In this document: positions 56,095 to 64,000 of the stretch, piece after piece
How the letters are laid out: every line of letters begins with the position of its first letter
Numbering within the stretch: position 1 is the first letter of the stretch
NCBI GenBank assembly: GCA_021396245.1
Contig: WNYE01000037.1
Location: 124,001 to 188,000 of the forward strand
Length of the DNA stretch: 64,000 nucleotides
Source: Sporothrix humicola
Taxonomy: Eukaryota; Ascomycota; Sordariomycetes; Ophiostomatales; Ophiostomataceae
Reading direction: 5' to 3'
Position numbers and translations under genes: made by a program
Notes under the pieces: model-generated
Told to the model about the DNA's origin: nothing
The model's database searches: none
Seen by the model: the letters and a program-made list of their open reading frames with translations, nothing else

Positions 56095-57071
56095 GGAAGA
56101 CGATGTAATGAGAATAAATGAATATTTTGCACAGAATTGTAGGAGTTGTGGACGAAGTGGCTGGTAAAATAGTCGTCCAAGGTGTGACTTTGGTGTAAGA
56201 TTGCATGGCGTTTATGAGATCCCTTGAAAGGGAGAAGCCACCAACAGAGAGCCAAGGCCACAGGGCAGGAACAATCCGCGTTCCCGCAAGCCAGGGAATC
56301 CAGGGAAGGTGAAGGTGCAATGTTGTCTTTGTCGGCAGGTGTGTGTAGGAGGCAGAATGCAAACAATTGTACGTCGTTGCGGAAGGATCGAAACTAAACA
56401 CGGCAGTCGTGATCACGCCTGCCGGGCCCTGGTCTTTCCGTTTCTTGTCCGCTTCTGTCCGACGTAAGATCGCTGACGCTCTCCTGCCTTTCAGTGAACA
56501 CAAGCTCCCATAGCAATTGCCTGATTGGGCTGGTCTGCATACGTAACTTCTTATCTTATCGCCATTTTGGGGCCATTTGGGGCCAGCCGTTGCTGATCCA
56601 GTTACCTGTGCGCATGCCAAAATGCTGCCAAACAGCGCCGCGCTAGGCCCTCTTAGCCCCTGGGTCCAGGCCTGGAGCTGAGCAACCCTCGAGCCTCTCC
56701 TTGCTGGGTCTTGGCCTCTTCTTGGCTCACTGCTCCAGACACCTTTTTCGTTTCTCGTGTCGTTTCTTCTCACTCCGTCTACATCGACCTTTTTCTATCA
56801 CGACATTCTCGACTTTCTCCCTGATGCGTTGACGCATCATTGTTGTCGATTGCATCGAAACCTAGTCCGCGCAAAGACACCATTGCTTTGCCGACGCTGC
56901 CGCATCGGCCGCATCATCGCCCCCCTGTCTTTACCCTTTCGTCCTTTGCGCTTGAAACGAATCTAGAATCACACAATAACCACCTCCTCGATCTCTCGAC
57001 TTCCGTCGTCCTCCGCCGCATAAGGCGCTTCCCTGATTGAATCGACACTCCACACATCACAACCGCCAACG
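56095..57071. other. Intergenic between phosphoesterase and PTM1 genes
   Basis: 977 bp. The second half from about 56690 is pyrimidine-rich (TTTCTC, CTCGAC) and is probably the PTM1 promoter and leader. Nothing else seen. Confidence 0.55.
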
Positions 57072-58872
57072 ATGGCTCGATGGCTGTCCAGGGTGCTGGC
57101 GCTGTTTGCGCTGGCTCTGTGGACCGCAACCGTCGTCGACGCCTTTGAAGAACGGATTGTGCGTCAACAGGTCCCCATACATATATTTGTAATATTGCTA
57201 ACACCCTGTGTAGAACCAACTCGATGAGAACCGGCAACGATGCGCCGGCATGTACAGCCGCAACTCGTGGGGCGGCCCGGTCGACCCGTTTATCCTCGTC
57301 AAGTTCGACAAGTACGACGGCCCCGTCGACCCCATCATCAGCCTGCTCATCTTTGAGTGGCGCGACGAGCCCTTTATCGGCATCCAGCCCGACCCGGAGA
57401 AGCCCAAGATCATCATCTGCGAGCCCCAGTTTGTCAAGATGGGCTACTGCAACGTCACCAACCAGGGCGAGTTTGTGCTACAGCCGAACGCCACCGAAAT
57501 GTCCAACAACCTGATCTTTACAAAGGCCGTCGACCTCAAGACCGCCGAGCCCATCAACTACTCGATCAAGAAGACGGGCTATTATTGTGTTGTCACGGCG
57601 CCCTTCAAGGCCACCGACTATGGCGCCGTCATCGAGTTCCGCAACGCCTACGGCGAGCTCCCCGCCACGCAGATCCCCAAGCTGCCGTTCTACGGCGGTA
57701 TCACGATCCTGTATGCCGTCGTGGCCGTCTTCTGGGGCTTCCTGTACTACCAGCACCGCTCCGACATCCTGGCCGTCCAGAACTACATCACGGCCATTCT
57801 CATCTTTTTGGTCTTCGAAATGCTCATGACCTGGGGCTTCTACGACTTTTTGAATCGCCACGGCTCCAACCTCGGCTCCAAGGTGCTGCTCGTCGTCGTC
57901 GCCACGCTCAACGCCTTCCGCAACTCGTTCTCCTTCTTCTTGCTGCTCATCGTCTGCATGGGCTACGGTGTCGTCAAGTCCTCGCTGGGCCGCGTGATGC
58001 TGTACGTGCGCATCTTGGCCGTGGCCCACTTTGTCTTTGGCCTGGTCTATGCGATTACCAGTCTGCTGGTCACGCCCGAGGCCGCCGGTCCCTATGTCCT
58101 GCTCATCATCCTGCCCTTGGCCGGCACGCTGACTGCCTTTTATGTGTGGACGCTCAACTCGCTCAACTTTACCCTCAAGGACCTGCGCGACCGCAAGCAG
58201 CACGCCAAGGAGTCCATGTACAAGAAGCTGTGGTGGTGTATTCTCATTAGCATTATCACGTTGTTTTCCTTCTTCTTTTTCAACTCATTTTCGTTTGCCA
58301 ACACCAGCGACCCCGACTTTGTGCCCTTCCACTGGAAGACGCGCTGGTTCGTGCTCGACGGCTGGATGAACCTTATTTATTTCGCCGACGTCGCCTTTGT
58401 CGCGTACGTCTGGCGGCCCACGGCCAACAACCGCCGCTTCGCCATGAGCGACGAGATCGCCCAGGACGACGACGGCACCTTTGAGATTGCCAACATGGAC
58501 ATTGGCGTGCCCGACGACTTTGACGAGGACGACGACTATGATGAGGATGGCCAGCTGAAGCCGACGGCCAATAATGCTGGAGGTAACAACGATCGTCCCG
58601 GCGCGGCCGGCGCCGAAGAGTCCAACCTGGCCAGCAGCAGCCACGCCGCGGCCGCCAACCGCCCCGCCCAGCCGCCGCAGCCAATACCAAAAACGAACCC
58701 GCTGCAGCGCGGCAACTCGTCGGCGTCGACGTCCAAGAACACGCCCGCCGCACAGCGCGACTCGCTAGACGACGACGACACCATCTTTGCCGTGGGCGAC
58801 GGCGACAAGTTCTCGGATGACGAGGACGAGGGCTCAGGCGAGGAGTCGGGCCTGGTAAAAAATAAGAAGTAG
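57072..58872 (+). CDS. PTM1: Ptm1/GOST-family Golgi seven-transmembrane protein (TMEM87/GPR107-like)
   Basis: Exons 57072-57158 and 57214-58872 (55-bp intron) give 581 residues. A signal peptide (about 1-24, VLALFALALWTATVVDA) leads into a luminal domain with DENRQRCAGMYSRNSWGGPV and paired cysteines. The seven-helix part runs about 178-435, from YGGITILYAVVAVFWGFLYY through the family motif RNSFSFFLLLIVCMGYGVVK to WMNLIYFADVAFVAYVWRP. The final 140 residues are acidic and low-complexity (about 445-581). The family has a GOLD-like luminal domain fused to seven helices and acts in Golgi-endosome traffic. The convergent neighbour NDUFAF7 starts its 3' end just 212 bp away. Confidence 0.9.
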
Positions 58873-59084
58873 AGGGAGAGAGGGATGTAAGGATTTCAAC
58901 ATTGAAGAGACGGTAAAGAGGAGGATAGATGGATGGGATTTCTGGGCTTAGAGCCTACATATTTTATTGTAAAACACTGCATGTTCTTTTAGCACGATTG
59001 TCGTTATGATTTCTTATTTTGGGTATATTTCTATTTTTCTATGTTCACATCTCATATTGTCATTGTTTTATGGTAACCCCGTGA

Positions 59085-60872
59085 CTACTGCACAACATCT
59101 CCGCCGAACCCGACGGGCCGCCGCCGGCCGCTGTTCTCGGGCAGAATCGCCAGCGCCTTGTACACCTTGCCCATGCCGTTCGGGCCCCGGTCCACCAGCC
59201 GCTGCCACGACCGCTCAATATCGGCCGCCGTCTGGGCAGCCTTTTCCACCTTGCCGGCATCGCTCCCCGCGCCCTTCATCACCGTCTTGGCCAGAGCCTG
59301 CGCCCGCTCGCGGATGCCCATCGACACCAGGAAATCCGCCTGGTCCACAGGGCCGTGCACCTCGACGCCCTCGCTCGCCGCCGTCGCCACCTCGGCAATC
59401 GCCTCAAAGTCGACGTCCGCGCTCAGATCCGTCAGGCCAGGCTCCGCAAACGGACTCACCATCTGGTGCTGCCGGATGCCCCGGAGCGAGTTGACCGGGA
59501 TGGACCCGTCGCCCGGGCCGTAGTCCAGAATCAGGGCGGCGCCCATCGCCTTGGGCTTCGGGTTCTCGGGTGTGCCGCCGATGCGCGCGGCAAACTCGGT
59601 CGCATAGAGCGCCGCGTCCGGACAGACCTCGATGATGGCGCCGCCCTCGGGCACGCCCTGGAGCAATGCCTTGTAGCGGGGGGACATTTCCGGCAGGTAG
59701 TGGGAGTGGCGCGTGGGGCCGGAGGCGACGGTCAACTGGAAGTCGGGGACGGGACTCGACGCATTGCTGGCGCCGGCAATCTTTGGCCGCTGCGACAGGG
59801 GCGTGCCCAGGCTCTCGTGGGTCGACCCGGGCGGTGTCGGCGTGACGACCATCTCGCGCCACTGCAACGGGGCTTGAGACTTGGCGCGCTGGGCCGGCGA
59901 GCCCGTGCGGATCGTGATGGAGGGCTTTTCTGAAGCGTCGGGGGACGCCGGCTTGTCATCTTTCGGAGCTGGCGGCACAACAATCGACTGGAACGTGTGG
60001 ATGGGCAGCGCGTCAAAGAACTCGTGCGCCACAATCAGCGGCATACTGTCGGGGTCTACACTGTTAGCGGGACAGACTTGCAACTGGTGGGCGTGGAAGA
60101 GGGCTCACTCTTTGGAATCGACTGGATCGTCTCGGTCCAGACAATGGGCACGTCGCCATGCTTGCTCACGCCGTGGTAGCCCACCTTGGATTCTGTGAGG
60201 ACAGCGTCCGGGCCGCACAGCAGCTTCTTCTGCGTCTCCCGCAGCTGCGCGCTCGCCTCCACCATGTATACGGCATCCAGGCTCTTGGCCAGCCCAAAAT
60301 GCCGGATCGTCCGCAAAATGTCGTCCATCAGCGTGCCGCGGCCAGGCCCAACCTCAATCAGCTCGACATTACGAGAAGGCTTGCCCTGCGCCATCCACTC
60401 GGCCACAAACCAGATGCCCACGAGCTCGCCAAACACTTGCGAGACCTCGGGCGACGTCACAAAGTCGCCTGTGCGGCCAAACGGGTCGCGGCCTTCGCCC
60501 AGAGCGCCCGTGTAATAGCCGCCAATGTCCGCCGTCAGGCACATGCGCATAAAACTGGCCAGCGGGATAGGGCCGGTGATCTGGCAGTGTGAGCTCGAGT
60601 TTTTACTTGAGAGTTTAGTGAGATTTACCTACCGAGATAGCATCCGCCAGCTGTTTTGCGAGCGGTGTCGACCACTTGCGCTCTTCGCTTTCACTCTCAT
60701 CTCGGCGGATTGGTGATGATGAAAAGTGTCGCCGGCGGGTGTGTTGTGGGATGCGTGACTGTAATAAAGTCGGTACAGCCGCCGCTCGTGTTTGTAATGA
60801 TCTCGCCGCACTTAATTGACAACATGGCCTCAAAAGAAGCCGCGCAGAGGCGGCCTGGCGCATCGACCTCAT
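59085..60872 (-). CDS. NDUFAF7: Complex I assembly arginine methyltransferase NDUFAF7 (MidA homologue)
   Basis: Exons 60633-60872, 60109-60580 and 59085-60055 give 560 residues; the introns are 52 and 53 bp. A strong mitochondrial presequence (about 1-55, Arg- and Ala-rich, ending near RRHFSSSPIRRD) starts the protein. The family core begins ITGPIPLASFMRMCLTAD and contains GRTGDFVTSPEVSQVFGELV. The SAM-binding motif is ELIEVGPGRGTLMDDILR, and LIVAHEFFDALPIHTFQ follows the last intron join. NDUFAF7 dimethylates an arginine of the NDUFS2 subunit during complex I assembly. A Pro/Ser-rich insertion (about 270-310) in the middle of the catalytic part is longer than in animals. The proximal AG next to the intron 2 branch site is skipped, since it would give an immediate stop. 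Confidence 0.93.
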
Positions 60873-61393
60873 CTTTTCAAAATGGATATGAGTTCAATGA
60901 AGGCTCATGAGTCCATTCAGTCTGGTCGGAAATGTTAGTGACTGTAAGTATTCAGAGTAAACATTGACTAAGAAGGTAAAACGTACCAGAAACAAAACAT
61001 GAAGGGGTCATTCTATGCTGCCCAGAAACTGTTCAGTACTTTATTCAATCTCCAAAAGACGAGGTTCTAAATCTGACATTCAAGTCTCATGGCGAGGCTC
61101 TAAAAATCGTGGTGGGCCGCCGTCAGTGAAGCACGCTGATTGGCTGGTTGGACCAGCTTTCGCGAATCCAGGCTGGGAAACACCGACCCAGCGCCTTGCA
61201 ACGTCATTTTCACGTCCTTTTGGCAACAACGACAACAAGCTCTTTCCCTGACACTTGCGAAGCCCCCAGCCCAGCGCCTTCTCTTTTTTAACACAAGCCC
61301 TCCGACATACCCCCTATTCTCCGCCTACACGTCTACTCTCCCACGATTGCACGACAAACATAACAAGAGTCTACACGAGAACACGCCCACATC
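60873..61393. other. Divergent promoter region, NDUFAF7 and CDK genes
   Basis: 521 bp. A short AT-rich part is followed by a pyrimidine-rich leader before the kinase. Nothing else seen. Confidence 0.5.
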
Positions 61394-62890
61394 ATGGCGA
61401 GCGCGGCAAAGTCGCGCTGGGCCGACGCCGAGGAGGACGCAGCCTTTGAGGAGAAGCGGCGGAGAGACAAGGAGAAGAAGGAAGAGAAGAAGCGGTTAAA
61501 AGCGATTGAAAAGGCCAAAAAGGAGGCCGCCGAAGCAGCACGGAGAGCAGCGAGCCAAGAACAAGACAACAACATAGAAGACGTCGACAACGACGGGCGG
61601 CCGTTGAAGCGGAGGAAATACACACCAGAGGGGGATGACCGGCGAGAGCGAGCGCGAGAAGGAGGACAGAACGGAGGAGCAGGGGGCAGCACAGAGATCA
61701 CAAAAGCAACAACGGCAGCGGCGGAAGGAAGCCTCCTACGGCTGACAGGCGGCTCTCTCCCCGACCCCTGCCGCAGCGTCGAGTGCTACGAGAAGCTCAA
61801 CGACATTGAAGAAGGCGCCTACGGCTGGGTCGCGCGCGCCAAAGACCGCGCCACGGGTGAAGTCGTCGCCCTCAAGCGCCTCAAGCTCGATGCCACCGAC
61901 CGCAGCGGCGTGCCCGTCACAGGCCTGCGCGAGATCCAGATCTTGAAAGACTGCTCGCACCGCAACGTCGTCGCCCTGCGCGAGGTTGTTGTGGGCGACC
62001 GCCGCCCCATCGACAATATACTGTTGGTGCTCGAGTTTGTCGAGCACGACCTCAAAAGTATCCTTGAAGACATGCCGCAGCCGTTTCTGGCGTCCGAAGT
62101 CAAGACACTCTTAAAACAGCTGGCGGCCGGCGTCGCTTACCTGCACGGCCACTGGATCCTGCACCGCGACCTCAAGACGTCCAATTTACTCTTGAACAAC
62201 AGGGGGCAGCTCAAGATTGCCGACTTTGGCATGGCGCGCTACTACAGCGAGGAGACCGCCACGTCCGGGGGGTACAATCTGACCGCCCTCGTGGTCACCC
62301 TCTGGTATCGCGCACCCGAACTGCTGCTGGGCGCCCGCAAGTACGGCCGCGCCGTCGACATGTGGAGCGTCGGCTGCATCTTTGGCGAGCTGCTGACGCG
62401 CGAGCCCTTGCTGCAGGGCAAGAACGAGGCCGACGAGCTGGCGCGCATCTTTGACCTGTGCGGGGTGCCGACGGACGCCACGTGGCCGGGGTTCCGGAGA
62501 CTGCCCAACGCGAGAGCCTTGAGGCTACCGCCCGCGTCACAACACCAGCAGTCGACGACGGCCGCCATCCGCAGCAAGTTCCCACTCCTAACCACAGCCG
62601 GCTGTCATCTTCTGGCGTCCCTCTTGTCGTTGGACCCAGACAAGAGACCGACGGCCGACGAGATGCTGGACCACGAGTACTTCCGGCAGGACCCGCGGGC
62701 TAAACAGGAGGCCATGTTCCCGACGTTTCCCAGCAAAGCCGGTCAGGAACGGCGGCGGCGGCGGGACACGCCGAATGCGCCGCAGCGCGGGGCGGCCGTG
62801 GCGGAGCTGGGCTCTATGGACTTTACGGGCATCTTTGGCGGGCGGGAGAAGGAAGAGCGTGGAGCCGGTTTCTCTCTACGAATGGTGTAG
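61394..62890 (+). CDS. CDK10/CDK11-like cyclin-dependent protein kinase
   Basis: A single exon of 498 residues. A Lys/Glu-rich, coiled N-terminus (about 1-90) precedes the kinase domain at about 132-430. Visible motifs are GAYGWV (glycine loop), VALKRLKL (ATP Lys), HRDLKTSN (catalytic loop), DFGMARYY (Mg loop) and the T-loop LVVTLWYRAPELLLG. The cyclin-contact helix is PVTGLRE rather than the PITSLRE of animal CDK11; the rest (WSVGCIFGELL and the KRPTADEML end) fits the CDK10/11 branch. These kinases act in transcription elongation and RNA processing. The C-terminus after 435 is basic and low-complexity. CDK10 and CDK11 cannot be separated safely from this reading. Confidence 0.9.
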   Translation: MASAAKSRWADAEEDAAFEEKRRRDKEKKEEKKRLKAIEKAKKEAAEAARRAASQEQDNNIEDVDNDGRPLKRRKYTPEGDDRRERAREGGQNGGAGGSTEITKATTAAAEGSLLRLTGGSLPDPCRSVECYEKLNDIEEGAYGWVARAKDRATGEVVALKRLKLDATDRSGVPVTGLREIQILKDCSHRNVVALREVVVGDRRPIDNILLVLEFVEHDLKSILEDMPQPFLASEVKTLLKQLAAGVAYLHGHWILHRDLKTSNLLLNNRGQLKIADFGMARYYSEETATSGGYNLTALVVTLWYRAPELLLGARKYGRAVDMWSVGCIFGELLTREPLLQGKNEADELARIFDLCGVPTDATWPGFRRLPNARALRLPPASQHQQSTTAAIRSKFPLLTTAGCHLLASLLSLDPDKRPTADEMLDHEYFRQDPRAKQEAMFPTFPSKAGQERRRRRDTPNAPQRGAAVAELGSMDFTGIFGGREKEERGAGFSLRMV

Positions 62891-63457
62891 ACTGGCCGCC
62901 CTGCCTCATTACATAGTACGACACAATAAACACAATACAAGCCATCCTTCTTTAGGTTATTTGTAATGCAGTGGTATTCATTACGCTGAGCTAAGTAGCT
63001 GTCAAAGAACAGTAAACCAAGAAAATAGACAAAGTAGAATATGGAAGGTAGAAGATAGTAAAAGAGAAAGAGAAGGGCGGGCCAATGAACCGATGTTGCC
63101 CGATGCAATATACAAAGAAACTAAAAGAGATAGGACAAGATAATATGAAAGGAAAATAAAAAGAATAGTGCGTCTCGCGATAAAAATGTGAAATCTCCGT
63201 AAACATTTTGTACCCCATATATCCCAATACACCGAGTGATGTAAATAGCAAAAGATTAAAGAAAAAAGATGTGTCAACGCCGGAAGTTCAAGCATATGAA
63301 TGTATAGAGACGGCGCAGACGGGAAGGTGCGTATCAAGAGAGAAGGCCGGGAAGTATAGGTGTGCTTGTTGGTTGTAAGCCACTTCTTAATCGAAAATTA
63401 AAGTCCCATCGTGCGTCGTCGGTTTCGTCGTTTGTTTCATAACTGTCGCTCCCCGGT
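62891..63457. other. Convergent 3' region between the CDK and DUF7137 genes
   Basis: 567 bp, AT- and purine-rich on the plus strand. No gene or RNA motif seen. Confidence 0.5.
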
Positions 63458-64000
63458 CTACAGGGTCACCTGCATGCCCGTGACGAACCACGTAAAGCTG
63501 AACACGGTGATGATGCTCATGGTCAGGACAAAGCCAATCGCACGTCTCTCCGTGTCCGACAGCGCGGCGCTGCACGTGGCGCACGTCCAGCCGTCAGAGA
63601 GCGGTGTGTACGACTGCGGCGCGTACATGCCGAAAGTGAAGCCATCATACGTGTCCAGGTAGCCGGCCTCGGCCGTGGCGCTGACACTGCTGTCGGCGTC
63701 GTAGATGATCAGGGTGTACTCCTCCGTCAGCAGCGGCGAAGCAACGTTGCTGCTCTGGAATGCACCCGTGTCCCAGGTGTAGGTGCCGAGCGTCTCAAAG
63801 GTCATGTTCTGCGTCAGCGTCCATGTGCGCGTGGCGAAGCTGCACGAGGCCAGGACGTCAATTGCCGTCGGCGTGGCCTGCAGGCCGGTGTAGTTCCAGG
63901 CCCAGGTGACGTAGTCGCCAATCTTGTAGAGCTGCATGTTGGCGGTCGTGGCAGGCGTGACCATGACGACGCCGCCGGCCGGGTCGACGGGGTTGAAGGT
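63458..64000 (-). CDS. DUF7137-type fungal membrane protein, C-terminal part only
   Basis: The frame is open to the right edge (181 codons ending in TAG at 63458). The visible part opens with NPVDPAGGVVMVTPA, then has a beta-rich region with two Trp-Asn/Thr strand motifs (TWAWNYTGL, TWDTGA) and a pair WTCATCSAA. One hydrophobic segment at the end, AIGFVLTMSIITVFSFTWFV, should anchor it to a membrane with a very short tail. I associate this pattern with the fungal family DUF7137 (secreted or cell-surface, unknown function); the name is from memory. The N-terminus with its signal peptide must lie outside the window. Confidence 0.7.
   Translation of the reverse strand, partial: TFNPVDPAGGVVMVTPATTANMQLYKIGDYVTWAWNYTGLQATPTAIDVLASCSFATRTWTLTQNMTFETLGTYTWDTGAFQSSNVASPLLTEEYTLIIYDADSSVSATAEAGYLDTYDGFTFGMYAPQSYTPLSDGWTCATCSAALSDTERRAIGFVLTMSIITVFSFTWFVTGMQVTL

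Overview
The window is nuclear DNA of a filamentous ascomycete. I infer Sordariomycetes, possibly Ophiostomatales such as Sporothrix; the class is a fair inference and the order is a guess. The basis is intron style and gene content. Introns are mostly 52-140 bp, with GTRNGT donors and a CTAAC branch site usually just before the acceptor. Genes are GC-rich and lie singly on both strands. The content includes a Zn2Cys6 regulator, an ascomycete-type laccase, a PRO45/SLMAP-like FHA protein, SRP9-21, and fungal families that I call DUF7702 and DUF7137 from memory. No operon, CRISPR array, plasmid or viral feature was found, and I saw no tRNA or rRNA gene by eye.

Layout: RSM22 (mitoribosome assembly, 3' end cut by the left edge), SWD2 (COMPASS/CPF WD40), OAC1 (mitochondrial oxaloacetate carrier), a secreted laccase, a 5.2 kb gene-poor gap, MGR2/ROMO1 (TIM23 translocase, assembled from four small exons), the FHA protein, a SPOUT methyltransferase divergent from a membrane-anchored thioredoxin, SRP9-21, RNR small subunit, a DUF4112 protein, a 6.4 kb gap, DCP2 (decapping enzyme), KTI12, a DUF7702 membrane protein, a 5.7 kb gap, a Zn2Cys6 factor, a U-box cyclophilin (PPIL2/CYP60), a metallophosphoesterase, PTM1/GOST, NDUFAF7, a CDK10/11-like kinase, and the C-terminal part of a DUF7137 protein cut by the right edge.

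Most genes are housekeeping: mitochondrial biogenesis (RSM22, OAC1, MGR2, NDUFAF7), RNA and translation (DCP2, KTI12, SRP9-21, SPOUT, U-box cyclophilin), chromatin and signalling (SWD2, FHA protein, CDK) and DNA precursor supply (RNR2). They are not a biosynthetic cluster, and I did not find a clearly novel multi-gene system.

The sequence signals most worth following are: an inverted pair of MluI cell-cycle (ACGCGT) boxes inside an RNR2 intron, with more copies in its promoter and first intron; two related CATGGTAG hairpins in the DCP2 upstream gap; MGR2 micro-exons; a thioredoxin with a C-terminal membrane segment; repeated leucine-rich motifs in the DCP2 tail; a laccase whose gene ends exactly at the usual processing motif DSGL; and three long gaps that may carry non-coding transcripts. 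All exon joins were made by hand from reading frame and splice motifs, without transcript evidence.
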